The notes: generated by a model from the letters alone, not told the origin. DNA of 64,000 nt from Acidobacteriota bacterium (GCA_020199775.1 JAIVJZ010000007.1:62001-126000); one strand, 5' to 3'. Positions 48,871 to 57,961 are shown, numbered from the stretch's first letter. Made by a program: numbers and translations.

Positions 48871-50130
48871 TTACTTTTTCTGTCTCACGTCATACGCGTA
48901 GATCGTGTCCTGATCGCGCAGGTAGAGACGACCGCCGGCGATGATCGGGTGCGACCAGGTGGGCAACGAATCCTGTGCGATGCGGAAGCGTCCGCGCTCG
49001 CGATAGGCTTCGGGCGTCGCTTCGACGAGACCGACCACGCCGTTCTCGCTCAGGCAGTAGAAATGCCCGTCGGCGTACACCATCGAGCCTTTGCCGACGC
49101 TGCGGTCTTTCCACGCCACCTGCCCGTTGTCGAAACGCATGGCCGTGAGGATGCCGCCGGAAAAGCCGTAGATGTGATCGCCGACGAGTATCGAACTGCT
49201 GTGATGGTTGCGCATGGCCTTTGTGAAATAGACTTCCTGCGCCGTCAGCGCGCCGCGCTCGCCCGCTTTGATCTCGACCAACCCCGCGCCCGTGCCGTAG
49301 TCCGAAGAGATAAAGACGCGGTTGCCCCGCGCGATGGGCGTGGCCGCGTTGGCCGTGCGGTTCGAGACGCGCGAGTATTCCCAGAGTAGTTTGCCGTCGC
49401 GAAGGTCTAACCCGACGACGCGGCGCGAGGTGAAGAAGACGACTTGCGGCGTGCCCGCCGCGTCAATCGCGATGGCCGACGAATAACCGGCCTCGTCGCT
49501 CTGGCTTTTCCAGATGAGCGAGCCGTCGCGCTTGTTGAGCGCGACGATGGAAGCGTTTTCGCCGCCCGCATTGACCAGCAACTTGTCGCCGACGACGAGC
49601 GGCGATTCGCTGATGCCCCAGGTGATGTTCGAGCCGCCGAACTTCGCAAGGACGTTCATCGTCCAGACGCTCCGACCCGTGCGCGTTTCGAGGCACGACA
49701 AATCGCCGTTGCCGCCGAGCGCGTAGAGACGTTCGCCTTCCACGGTGGGCGTGCCGCGCGGCCCGTCGCCGCGGTCGTTGCGGAAGGCCGCGCCGTGCGG
49801 CTTCGCCCAGATTTCTTTGCCGGTCGCCACGTCGAAGGCGACGATGAACTCGCGGTCGCCGCGCAGCCCCATCGTGTACACGCGGTTGTCTGCGACGGCG
49901 AGCGAAGAGTAGCCGCGCCCCGCGCCCGTCGTCTTCCACGAGAGCGGCGGGCCTTCGGCAGGCCATTGCTTGAGCAGCCCGGTTTCTTTAGAGATGCCGT
50001 CGCGATTTGGGCCGCGCCACTGCGGCCAGTTGCCGCCCGCCGTCGCGGCAGTCTGCGCCGACACTTCGAGGCACAGGCACAATACCAACAAAGCCCAACC
50101 CGGCACGGCCTTCCAACTCAAACTCTTCAT
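48871..50130 (-). CDS. Secreted PQQ-like beta-propeller protein (BamB-type repeats)
   Basis: A 419-residue exported protein, start at the ATG at 50130 (MKSLSWKAVPGWALLVLCLCL) with AGGAG upstream. The signal peptide is about 1-26. The mature start NWPQWRGPNRDGISKETGL is typical of planctomycete/acidobacterial PQQ-repeat proteins. Repeats carry W/A-x-x-x-x-G motifs: DVATGKEIWAKP, ETRTGRSVWTMN, NKRDGSLIWKSQ, DLRDGKLLWEYS. These form an eight-blade propeller. Whether it binds PQQ or acts as a scaffold cannot be told. A reading starting at 50271 was rejected. Confidence 0.85.
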   Translation of the reverse strand: MKSLSWKAVPGWALLVLCLCLEVSAQTAATAGGNWPQWRGPNRDGISKETGLLKQWPAEGPPLSWKTTGAGRGYSSLAVADNRVYTMGLRGDREFIVAFDVATGKEIWAKPHGAAFRNDRGDGPRGTPTVEGERLYALGGNGDLSCLETRTGRSVWTMNVLAKFGGSNITWGISESPLVVGDKLLVNAGGENASIVALNKRDGSLIWKSQSDEAGYSSAIAIDAAGTPQVVFFTSRRVVGLDLRDGKLLWEYSRVSNRTANAATPIARGNRVFISSDYGTGAGLVEIKAGERGALTAQEVYFTKAMRNHHSSSILVGDHIYGFSGGILTAMRFDNGQVAWKDRSVGKGSMVYADGHFYCLSENGVVGLVEATPEAYRERGRFRIAQDSLPTWSHPIIAGGRLYLRDQDTIYAYDVRQKK

Positions 50131-50373
50131 CGGGGAACACTCCTTCTTTAAACGCGATTTTAAGGGTGCTTGATTATAACAACAACGGGGTCGGACGCCC
50201 TTAAAAAACTTCCCCGAAGCGGATACATAGTTTCGGACGTAAATATCCATTCCTAACTTGCCCCGCCACAAACTCCTTCAACCGTCGCCGCCTACGATTA
50301 ACGGTTGACGCCGAGAAAAGGCGCGTGCGTGTATCTGAGTCTCAAACATTGACAGCGCGCCGCCGCTCCGCGT

Positions 50374-52296
50374 CTATGCAAGTTCCGCGAGTTCAGCCCA
50401 TCGTTCCAGATCGCGCGCGAGTTGGGCGGCGAGAGTTTCACGCTCCACGAAGAGTTGATGAACGAGATGCGCGTCGCTTGAGTTGGCGGCGAGCCGGTCT
50501 TCGATTTCGCTTTGCCTCCGTTCGGCCTCTTGTATGCGCGCCTCCAACTCCCCCAACTCTCGCTGCTCTTTGAAAGTAAGTTTACGTTTAACCTCGGTTG
50601 CGGACGCTCCGCTGGCGGCGGCGGCGACTCTCTCCTTCTTGGCCGAGCGCGCGGCGGATTCGAGCGCGCCGGGCACAGCCGAGGCCGGTTCCTCCTGCTT
50701 GTGTCGCGCCTCCAGAAAGGCCGTGTAGTTGCCGGGATACTCGCGCACGCGGCCGCCCGGCTCGAAGCGGAAAATGTGCTCGACCGTGCGGTCGAGGAAA
50801 TAGCGGTCGTGACTGACGACGATGAGGCAGCCGTTGAAAGAGTCGAGATAGTCTTCGAGCGTGACCATCGTTTGGATGTCGAGGTCGTTGGTCGGTTCGT
50901 CCAAAATGAGGACGTTCGGCGCGCCCATCAGGACGCGCAGCAGATAGAGCCGCCGCCGTTCGCCGCCGGACAATTTCGAGATGGGCGCGTATGCAAGCGC
51001 GCCGTTGAAGAGGAACTTTTCCAACATCTGCCCGGCCGTGATGAACGCGCCGTCGGCGGTTTCAATTCGTTCGGCGGCTTGGCGTATGTAGTCTATGACG
51101 CGCTCCCCTTCATCGAGCGCGCGATTCTCCTGATCGTAATAGCCGAAGCGGACGGTCTGGCCGACTTCGAGCGAGCCGCTGTCGGGCTGCGTGCGGCCGG
51201 TGATGATCTCAAGGAGGGTGGTTTTACCCGCGCCGTTCGCGCCGATGATGCCGATCCGGTCGCCGGGTTTGAGCGTGTAGTTGAAATTTTCGATGAGCAC
51301 GCGCCCGTCATAAGACTTACCGATGTCGCGCAGTTCGAGAATCTTCTTGCCGATGCGGCTGGAAGTGACGGAGATGTCGAGTTCGGCGCGCACCGCTTCT
51401 TTCGGTTGCGCCATCAAACTCTCGGCGCGGTCGATGCGCGCTTTCGACTTGCGCGTGCGCGCCTTCGCGCCGCGACGCAGCCACGCCAGTTCGCGCCGGA
51501 TGAGCATCTCGCGCTTCTGCCCTTCGGCCGCGCGCGCCTGTTCCTGTTCCTCTTTCCGTTCGAGGTAATAGGCGTAGTTGCCGTCGAACGCCTGCACCGC
51601 GCCGCGATCAATTTCGAGGATGCGCCCGGTCACGCGGTCGAGGAAATAGCGGTCGTGCGTGACGAGCAGGAGCGCGCCGCGATAGCGCGCGAGATAGGCT
51701 TCGAGCCAGGTGATGGTTTCGGCGTCGAGGTGGTTGGTCGGCTCGTCGAGGATGAGCAGTTGGGGGTTCGTAATGAGGGCGTGGGCGAGCGCGACGCGCT
51801 TGCGCTGACCGCCGGAGAGCGTGCCCATCGGGGCGTTCGTGTCCTGAATGCCGAGGCGGCTCAAGATCGCTCGCGCGTTCGTCTCCAACTCCCACGCGCC
51901 CGACGCCTCCAACTCGTGCGCCAACTCGGAGACGCGATTCAACAGCCGCTCGTTGTGCCCGTCGCCGGCGGCTAACAACTGGCAGGCGCGCTCGTAATCG
52001 AGCAGCAGTTTCGTCGTCGCGTCGCTGGCGGCGAAGATGGCGTCGAGCACGGTCTGCTGCGGGTCGTAGGGCGGGTTCTGCGGCAGGTAGCCGAGCGAGA
52101 CGCCTTCGGCGAAGACTATGCGGCCGGTATCCGGTTGCTCCGCGCCCGCGATGAGACGCAAGAGCGTCGTTTTGCCCGAACCGTTGACGCCGACCACGCC
52201 GATGCGGTCTTGTGAATCGAAGCCGAGCGTGACGTTTTGGAAGAGCGGTCTCAGCCCGTAATTCTTGCTGAGCGACTCGATGGATAGAATATGCAT
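50374..52296 (-). CDS. uup: ABC-F ATPase, Uup type
   Basis: A 640-residue soluble tandem ATPase starting MHILSIESLSKNYGLRPLFQ. Walker A GVNGSGKTT and GANGAGKTT, signatures LSGGQRKR and LSGGERRR, and Walker [11 protein letters not shown] and [10 protein letters not shown] are intact. A linker of about 80 residues between the domains is rich in Arg/Lys (AWLRRGAKARTRKSKAR). The C-terminal 90 residues form a coiled coil (LTFKEQRELGELEARIQEAERR) that binds DNA or ribosome in Uup. It affects ribosome function and transposon excision in E. coli. It is the second ABC-F of the window besides ettA. Confidence 0.9.
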   Translation of the reverse strand: MHILSIESLSKNYGLRPLFQNVTLGFDSQDRIGVVGVNGSGKTTLLRLIAGAEQPDTGRIVFAEGVSLGYLPQNPPYDPQQTVLDAIFAASDATTKLLLDYERACQLLAAGDGHNERLLNRVSELAHELEASGAWELETNARAILSRLGIQDTNAPMGTLSGGQRKRVALAHALITNPQLLILDEPTNHLDAETITWLEAYLARYRGALLLVTHDRYFLDRVTGRILEIDRGAVQAFDGNYAYYLERKEEQEQARAAEGQKREMLIRRELAWLRRGAKARTRKSKARIDRAESLMAQPKEAVRAELDISVTSSRIGKKILELRDIGKSYDGRVLIENFNYTLKPGDRIGIIGANGAGKTTLLEIITGRTQPDSGSLEVGQTVRFGYYDQENRALDEGERVIDYIRQAAERIETADGAFITAGQMLEKFLFNGALAYAPISKLSGGERRRLYLLRVLMGAPNVLILDEPTNDLDIQTMVTLEDYLDSFNGCLIVVSHDRYFLDRTVEHIFRFEPGGRVREYPGNYTAFLEARHKQEEPASAVPGALESAARSAKKERVAAAASGASATEVKRKLTFKEQRELGELEARIQEAERRQSEIEDRLAANSSDAHLVHQLFVERETLAAQLARDLERWAELAELA

Positions 52297-52410
52297 TATG
52301 GGTCGGTTAATATGTTTGCGTTAACAAGAACACGCTACAATAATTTCCCGTTCAATCCAACGCCCCGTACGATACGTAAATAGAGGGAGATTAGAAAGAG
52401 AGGTGTGTGA

Positions 52411-52941
52411 ATGAATAGACGTTATTTTATCAAATCCGGTGCGACTCTCGGAGTGGCCGCCGTCCTCTTCCGTATACCCCTCGCCGAAGCGTTGGCGCAA
52501 AAGGGCGCGACGGGCCGCGCGAAGGGTGCGGCCGCGTTCAAAAAAGTAGTCAAGACGGATGAAGAGTGGCGGCGCATTCTGACTGTGGAACAGTACCGCG
52601 TCATGCGGGAGAAGGGGACGGAAGCGCCGGGTTCGAGTTCGCTGCTTAAAAATTACGCGAAGGGCACGAACGTCTGCGCCGGGTGCGCGCTGCCTCTGTT
52701 CAGTTCAAAGACGAAGTATGACTCCCACACGGGCTGGCCGAGTTTCTGGTCGCCCATCGCCAAACGAAACGTCCGCGAGGAACAGGACACGGGCGACGGC
52801 ATGACGCGCACGGAAGTTCTCTGCAACCGCTGCGACGCGCACCTCGGCCACGTCTTCGACGACGGCCCAGACCCGACCGGACTTCGCTATTGTATGAACG
52901 GCGTCGCATTAAAATTTGTGCCAGGCATGGGGCGCGCTTAA
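52411..52941 (+). CDS. msrB: Exported methionine-R-sulfoxide reductase with twin-arginine-like signal
   Basis: A 176-residue enzyme reducing Met-R-sulfoxide. It begins MNRRYFIKSGATLGVAAVLF, where RRYFIK resembles a Tat motif, with cleavage near residue 29. The MsrB domain (about 45-172) has zinc cysteine pairs CAGC and CNRC, GWPSFWSP and HLGHVFDDGP. The catalytic Cys161 is in LRYCMNG. Export would protect envelope proteins from oxidation. A cytosolic homologue lies 54 bases downstream. Confidence 0.9.
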   Translation: MNRRYFIKSGATLGVAAVLFRIPLAEALAQKGATGRAKGAAAFKKVVKTDEEWRRILTVEQYRVMREKGTEAPGSSSLLKNYAKGTNVCAGCALPLFSSKTKYDSHTGWPSFWSPIAKRNVREEQDTGDGMTRTEVLCNRCDAHLGHVFDDGPDPTGLRYCMNGVALKFVPGMGRA

Positions 52942-52995
52942 CGGCGCGCAACGCGTCCGCGAGATGAAATGTTTGAACTGCTGGAGGCTTGAACC

Positions 52996-53394
52996 GTGAC
53001 GAAAAAAGTTGTCAAGACTGAAGAAGAGTGGCGCGCGATGCTGACGCCGGAACAATATCGCGTCGCGCGGCAGAAGGGGACGGAGCGCGCCTTCACCGGC
53101 GAGTACCACGACGCGAAGGACGCCGGGACGTACAAGTGCGCCGCTTGCGGCACCGAGTTGTTCGCCTCCGAAGCCAAGTTCGATTCGGGGTGCGGGTGGC
53201 CGAGTTTCACCGAACCGTCGGCGGAAGATAACGTCCGCACCGAAATCGATACGAGCCACGGTATGGTGCGCACGGAAGTCCTATGCGCCACGTGCGACTC
53301 ACACCTCGGCCACGTCTTTGAAGACGGGCCGCGGCCGACGGGTCTGCGCTACTGCATCAACTCGGTCGTGCTTATATTGGACAAGAAAGAGTAA
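52996..53394 (+). CDS. msrB: Methionine-R-sulfoxide reductase, cytosolic
   Basis: A 132-residue enzyme without signal peptide, start at the GTG at 52996 with GGAGG 12 bases upstream. Zinc pairs are CAAC and [14 protein letters not shown] and [10 protein letters not shown] match MsrB, and the catalytic Cys120 is in LRYCINS. It is closely similar to the upstream exported copy, so the pair probably arose by tandem duplication and was divided between compartments. Confidence 0.92.
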   Translation: MTKKVVKTEEEWRAMLTPEQYRVARQKGTERAFTGEYHDAKDAGTYKCAACGTELFASEAKFDSGCGWPSFTEPSAEDNVRTEIDTSHGMVRTEVLCATCDSHLGHVFEDGPRPTGLRYCINSVVLILDKKE

Positions 53395-53459
53395 TGGTCG
53401 CAACATCTCTCGACTCTCTCTTCGTCGTCAGCAAACCCGGCGGCCGTCTTCACTCCCAC

Positions 53460-54344
53460 CTACACGACAAACGTGTAACCGGGGTCTAACTTCTGGTGAG
53501 CGATGAGGATTTCGTGGATGGAGTACGGATGTGTGGAGTTTCCCGGCAGCGCATTTTCGATCACTTGAAAGACGTGCTCCAAGCCCGATGCGTCGTCGAT
53601 GTCAATGTCCGCCACGCACTCGTCGCCCTTCATGAAAAACGTGAGTTGCAGATTCCCGTAGCGGTCGGGCGTCTTGAAACTACCCGCGGGCGTGAAGCCG
53701 ACAAACTCCGTGGGCAGGTGATGCAGCGAACCGCTGACCGACTTGAACAGGCCGTCTCCGACGCTATGTTTCGTCTCTTCGCGCAACTCCTTTGACGCCA
53801 CGACGAAAAAACGATCCCCACGCAGCTCTCTTAATTCTTCGAGATACGACAACACGGTTCTACCTTTACTCAAAAGGGTCGCATTCGTTTTAGCGATGAT
53901 GTTCAGCATGCCCGCGCGCCTGAGATTGTCCAAGTCCTTATCCTCATACAGCGTCTCGCCGGATTTGCCGGCGAAGGCGAGAACCTTATCGCTCCGACCG
54001 AGCAAGTTCCGCGCGTCTTGCGGCAGGGATGCGTACTTCGGAAAGTTCACGCCTCTAACCTTATTTCGATCAACCGGGAACACCGTGCGCAGAGGCGTCG
54101 TGCCGCTCGATTTGATGTTGATGAACTGGCGCACGGGCAGATAAGACGGCGGATCAATGTTCACGAGATATTGTCCCTGTGGATCGCCGTGCAGGCTCGG
54201 CACAGTGAATCTGGCCGAAACATTTCGGCTAATCCTCAAAAAATGACCGAGGACGCGATGACGCAGAATGACATCAACCTTTTCGCCGAGGAAATTACCG
54301 TGCACGTCGACCAGTTCAAGCTCTAGTTTCCCGTTCTGAGCCAT
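53460..54344 (-). CDS. Hypothetical protein, 294 residues, beta-sandwich N-terminus
   Basis: The N-terminal 90 residues look like a beta-sandwich (LELELVDVHGNFLGEKVDV, then YLVNIDPPSYLPVRQF and the FPVDRNKVRG segment). The middle and C-terminus contain YASLPQDARNLLGR, LSYLEELRELRGDRFFVVAS and YSIHEILIAHQKLDPGY. The last resembles the end of proteins with a predicted peptidase-like or scaffold fold. I do not recognise a family. GC is lower than for the genes to its left, and it borders the repeat-bracketed island. Confidence 0.6.
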   Translation of the reverse strand: MAQNGKLELELVDVHGNFLGEKVDVILRHRVLGHFLRISRNVSARFTVPSLHGDPQGQYLVNIDPPSYLPVRQFINIKSSGTTPLRTVFPVDRNKVRGVNFPKYASLPQDARNLLGRSDKVLAFAGKSGETLYEDKDLDNLRRAGMLNIIAKTNATLLSKGRTVLSYLEELRELRGDRFFVVASKELREETKHSVGDGLFKSVSGSLHHLPTEFVGFTPAGSFKTPDRYGNLQLTFFMKGDECVADIDIDDASGLEHVFQVIENALPGNSTHPYSIHEILIAHQKLDPGYTFVV

Positions 54345-54569
54345 AAGGGAATCGGTCTCCTTTAGTGGATTTAATAAGGCTTGCGCATCGAAGGTGAGCG
54401 TCTTTAGAGATTATGTGCGATCGACAGTTCGAGCACTCTATGCCCGTTGAAAAATGCTGTCAAGAAATTTACGCAGCATTTCAACTCTTCATAATCTCTA
54501 GGCTGCAGGACAGCAAATTGAGGATGATAGGAAGCGCAATAGAATGCCGGAGTCCGATAACGAAGTTGT
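54345..54569. other. Spacer left of repeat copy 1
   Basis: Low-GC spacer without a gene. The 54404-54637 minus-strand frame overlaps the repeat and is a translation artefact of it (FWAKP-type residues). Confidence 0.4.
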
Positions 54570-54742
54570 TGTCCTAAAGGCTTTGCCCAAAAAGTCGGAA
54601 ACGTATGGATATGTTGTGGAGCGCCGACCACCGCCACCCACTATATTGTGCGGCAGACCGACTTTCTGGGCAAAGCCTGTCCTAAAGGCTTTGCACAAGA
54701 AGTTATTCCTGCACAAAAAGTCAACGGTCTGCACAAAAAGTC
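54570..54742. repeat. Palindrome-spacer-palindrome repeat, copy 1
   Basis: A right arm GGCTTTGCCCAAAAAGTC (54579-54596, with the TGTCCTAAA loop before it) is followed by a 63-base spacer with GGATATGTTG. A full hairpin follows: left arm 54660-54677, loop TGTCCTAAA, right arm from 54687. Two CTGCACAAAAAGTC repeats (54709-54722, 54729-54742) end the copy. It directly abuts the XRE gene stop. Copy 2 is at 58098-58283 in the same orientation. Confidence 0.8.
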
Positions 54743-54744
54743 GG

Positions 54745-55020
54745 TTAGCGTTTGGGCTTGGCTGGCAACTTGTCGGGTAGTTTTTGCTTGTCGTCAATAA
54801 GCACGTCCGTTGAAACTCCCGCCAGCCGCGCATACTCTAACAAGACTGGCAACGGCGGCTCTCCCGTACCTAATTCATAGTTTGAGATTCTGTGATACGC
54901 GATAATACCCTCATACCCTAGACGCCTTACCATGTCACTCTGAGACAGGCCAAGTGCCAGCCGTATCCGCCGCAGCTTTCCGGCAAGACGCTTAGGCTTA
55001 ATGCGCGCCGCTGCTCCCAT
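54745..55020 (-). CDS. XRE-type helix-turn-helix regulator
   Basis: A 91-residue protein starting at the ATG at 55020, with AGGAGG about 10 bases upstream. An HTH_3 domain (about 12-75) includes LRRIRLALGLSQSDMVRRLG and YHRISNYELGTGEPPLP, then LLEYARLAGVSTDVLID. The C-terminal tail is Lys/Pro-rich. It should bind DNA as a dimer. A perfect 8-bp inverted repeat (55065-55086) upstream suits an autoregulatory operator. It faces away from the response regulator gene. Confidence 0.85.
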   Translation of the reverse strand: MGAAARIKPKRLAGKLRRIRLALGLSQSDMVRRLGYEGIIAYHRISNYELGTGEPPLPVLLEYARLAGVSTDVLIDDKQKLPDKLPAKPKR

Positions 55021-55064
55021 CAGGCACAACCTCCTAATGAAGCGGACAGCGTATTAAGATTGCC

Positions 55065-55086
55065 TCTATGCGGAATAACGCATAGA
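55065..55086. promoter_or_regulatory. Palindromic operator upstream of XRE gene
   Basis: TCTATGCG and CGCATAGA form a perfect 8-bp inverted repeat with a 6-base AT-rich spacer (GAATAA). It lies 45 bases upstream of the XRE start, where a -35 region is expected, so it is likely bound by the XRE dimer. Confidence 0.6.
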
Positions 55087-55282
55087 ATGTCTTTGCGTAA
55101 CGTGGTCGCCGTGAGTAAGAACCTCTCCACTCTAACGGCGATGCTCATCACTCCTGCTTTGAGGTTGAGGTTGAGCTACGCATGACCGTCGCTGATTTTC
55201 AAAGATAGATCGCGCGGCATCATACCAGACCGCGCCAATGTTCGTCTTGCCCCTGCCTGACCTCAACACGGCGGCAGAGGCG

Positions 55283-55318
55283 CGCGGGGCTTGCGGCAAG
55301 GACAGCACAAGCCCCGCG
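55283..55318 (+). promoter_or_regulatory. Hairpin covering the ribosome site of the response regulator gene
   Basis: The 11-bp arms CGCGGGGCTTG (55283-55293) and CAAGCCCCGCG (55308-55318) are perfect. The stem ends 8 bases before the ATG at 55327, leaving no visible Shine-Dalgarno sequence free. It may restrict translation or terminate leader transcription. Confidence 0.5.
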
Positions 55319-55326
55319 ACAATCCT

Positions 55327-55704
55327 ATGCCTCACATCCTGCTAGTCGAAGATCACAAGATCGTCGCGCAAGCCGTCAAAGAGACGCTTGAAGAAGAAGG
55401 CTGGCGCGTCACGCTCTGTTATGACGGGGCGGTCGCAGTAACAAAACTGGCGAGCGATGCCAGTTATAATCTTGTGCTGTGCGACAACCACTTGCCCAAC
55501 GTCAACGGCCTTGAACTGGTACGCTATGCGCGCTCTTTACCGCATCGCAGGTGGACGCCGATCATCATGTTTTCCGCGAGCGAATGTAGTAGAGATGCGC
55601 GGCTGGCGGGTGCGAATGAGTATCTAAGAAAGCCTGCCGATATAGGTAAGATCGTTGAGACTATCGCACGCTTGCTCACTACCCGCACCGATCCGATTCC
55701 GTGA
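55327..55704 (+). CDS. Single-domain response regulator (island copy)
   Basis: A 125-residue receiver starting MPHILLVEDHKIVAQAV at the ATG at 55327. Phosphoacceptor Asp53 is in LVLCDNHLPN, acidic residues are Glu8-Asp9, the switch Ser is in MFSASECS and the conserved Lys is in YLRKPAD. No output domain is present. It differs from the receiver at 30468-30848 and has no kinase nearby. Upstream in-frame codons to 55291 lie inside the hairpin and are unlikely to be translated. Confidence 0.87.
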   Translation: MPHILLVEDHKIVAQAVKETLEEEGWRVTLCYDGAVAVTKLASDASYNLVLCDNHLPNVNGLELVRYARSLPHRRWTPIIMFSASECSRDARLAGANEYLRKPADIGKIVETIARLLTTRTDPIP

Positions 55705-55874
55705 ACCTCACAGGGCGAAGATTCGTTTAGTATCTGAACGATCATGCGCTTACAACCCTAGAACTCGCACCCTAAATCATCCCTTTTAAGTCAGTCAAAT
55801 AGACCCACTCACAAGGGTTAAATACTTGTGTTTTCAAGCATTTATCCTTGATTTCATGGTTGAAATATTGTACT

Positions 55875-57005
55875 ATGCGTGCAAGTTCTTTCCACTCCAA
55901 AAAAGATGGCCTAGCCGAACGTTCGAGCGTCCAGCTAGACCTTTTCGACCGCAGCGTGTTCGAGCACACTGAAGTCGCAAGACTATTGTGTATTCGTCGC
56001 GCACCGAAAGCAAGGTGCATGATGATAGAAGAGAAAAAAGTCCGCAAGACATATCCGCAAGAATGGCACTCATATAACCAAGCACAGACGAACGAGAAAG
56101 CACGTCTGCAAACTCTGCTCTATGAACTGTGCTCTGGTATCGAAGAACCTCTACAAACATTTGGTCGCCCGCGTCTGCCGTTCCCTGAGATGATCTTCGC
56201 ATCGGCGTTTAAGGTTTACTCTACTGTTTCAGGCCGTCGCTTCATCTCTGATTTAAGAGAAGCGCAGAAGCGCGGCTATCTCACCAAGACTCCGCATTTC
56301 AACTCCATTTCAAACTACCTTGAGTTGGAGTCCATGACTCCCTACCTCTTACAACTCATTAGCGAGTCCAGTATGCCTTTGAAGGCCATTGAATCAGACT
56401 TCGCGGCTGACTCGTCAGGCTTTGCTACCGGGCAGTTCTCGCGCTGGTTCGATGCTAAGTATGGCGAAGAGAAACAACAGCACGATTGGATCAAGGTGCA
56501 TGTGATGTGCGGCGTCAAAACAAACATCGTGACCTCTGTTGAAGTAAGCGGCGCACGCGCTAACGACACCACATTTCTCAAGCCTCTACTTGAGACGACA
56601 ACGCGCAACGGTTTTCAAGTTAAAGAAGTGTCTGCCGACAAAGGCTATGACAGTTTCAACAATCGGTGCTTGGTCTTGGTCAAAGGTGCGATCCCTTACA
56701 TCCCTTTCCGCGAAGGCGAAAAGAACAAGCCGAACCCTTCGGGCAAGAGCGAACTTTGGAAACGCATGTTTCATTTCTACAAGTTCAAAGAGGCAGAGTT
56801 CAAACAGCACTATCACAAGCGGTCGAATGTCGAAACGGTGTTCAGCATGATCAAGGCCAAGTTTGGCGAACGTCTGAGAAGCAAGACCAAGACGGCGCAG
56901 ATTAACGAAGTGCTGTGCAAGGTCTTGTGCCATAATATTTGTTGCCTTATCCAATCTATTTACGAACTCGGCGTCGAGCCGACGTTCTGGACTGATCAAG
57001 TTTAG
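55875..57005 (+). mobile_element. IS4-type DDE transposase gene
   Basis: A DDE transposase of about 376 residues (start ATG 55875 chosen; 56019 also possible, giving MMIEEKKVRKTYPQEW). First Asp in ESDFAADSSGF, second in SADKGYDS, and Glu in RSNVETVFSMIKAKFGERL. The last shows the IS4 Y-x2-R-x3-E-x6-K signature (YHKRSNVETVFSMIK). The catalytic set is intact. I could not find matching terminal inverted repeats next to the gene, so the ends may be lost or lie in the palindromic repeats further out. GC is lower than in the host genes. Confidence 0.82.
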
Positions 57006-57055
57006 CTTTGCGGGCGCGACTGTTGTCGCGCGCCCGCAGAAAAGTAAAAACGAAT

Positions 57056-57961
57056 ATGGCGATGCAACAAAGTGATAGGACACCCACGCTGATCCGCTCA
57101 GAGAGGGTGGACGATCTTACGGCGCAAGTCCAATCACTTGAGCGTAAACATGGCTTCTGGGAATCGGCCGAAGTTTGGCTTACTGCCATCGCCGTTAGCG
57201 TCCCATTGGTTCTATACCCGTTTGCAATCGCCCCTCTTTTCTTCGTCGCGCTAAGTGCCATCGCCCCGGCAATGGTCTTTGCTGCCATTTGGATGATCAA
57301 GCGACGGGGCAAGGAAGTTAATGCGCTACAGGCTGCCCTTATCCGTGCGAAAGATGAACAGCTTGCGCATGAGCTAAAGGACAAAGAACTGCAAATCGGT
57401 GAGCAAGCAGAGCGTTTGCTTGCACTTGAAAAAGAAATAGCAGAGGCGCGCACTAAGCAGGCGGAAGCGGAATCACGATTAGAGGAATTTAGAAAAGTCC
57501 AGATTCGGAATAAGGTGGGTCGCTGGGGATACACCTCTCCACTCGGTGAGTTTCTAAAGGGCAAGCCCAAAGGGAGTGCCGAGGTAATATTTATCCCAGA
57601 GGATGACGAAGCCTTTAAAACCGCGATGGCTATTGAAGGTGAATTAAGCGCGGGTGGTGGATGGAGGATTGTAAGAAACGCGCGCCCATATTCTGAGAGC
57701 GACATTATTCCCAAGTTCTCAACCCCCGAAATGAAGAAAAATGTTTTCAACTTGCCGCTGCTTTCGAGAGTCGGCGGGTTGAGCGATATTACCGTGGTAA
57801 TGTCCCCCGAAGACTTGCAAGAGTCAGCGTTCCCCAGAGAAGGCACCGCAGCCCACGCTCTGTACTTCGGACTCATTAGTTGCGGTTTTGAGCCGCTGAA
57901 TAATATTGACAACAGGCTGCCGAGCGGAACTATGCGGGTTGTAGTGGGCGCGAAGCAATAA
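57056..57961 (+). CDS. Membrane coiled-coil protein, function unknown
   Basis: A 301-residue protein starting at the ATG at 57056 (MAMQQSDRT). Two hydrophobic segments (about 43-65 and 67-83, AIAVSVPLVLYPFAIAPLFF and VALSAIAPAMVFAAIWM) are followed by a long coiled coil (about 90-150, KDKELQIGEQAERLLALEKEI and following). A globular C-terminus of about 145 residues has AEVIFIPEDDEAFKTAMAI and ALYFGLISCGFEPLNNID. The function is not recognised. The gene starts 50 bases after the transposase stop, past a GC-rich hairpin, and may be passenger DNA of the island. Confidence 0.6.
   Translation: MAMQQSDRTPTLIRSERVDDLTAQVQSLERKHGFWESAEVWLTAIAVSVPLVLYPFAIAPLFFVALSAIAPAMVFAAIWMIKRRGKEVNALQAALIRAKDEQLAHELKDKELQIGEQAERLLALEKEIAEARTKQAEAESRLEEFRKVQIRNKVGRWGYTSPLGEFLKGKPKGSAEVIFIPEDDEAFKTAMAIEGELSAGGGWRIVRNARPYSESDIIPKFSTPEMKKNVFNLPLLSRVGGLSDITVVMSPEDLQESAFPREGTAAHALYFGLISCGFEPLNNIDNRLPSGTMRVVVGAKQ

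Larger units (their letters stand above)
55021..55326. other. Divergent intergenic region of the island
   Basis: It separates the XRE and response regulator genes. It contains the operator-like palindrome at 55065-55086 and the leader hairpin at 55283-55318. No gene is supported. Confidence 0.5.

Noticed and set aside
54745-55020. Toxin-antitoxin pair with the XRE gene as antitoxin
   Set aside because: No small toxin-like ORF lies beside it; the neighbour on one side is a repeat and on the other a divergent receiver.
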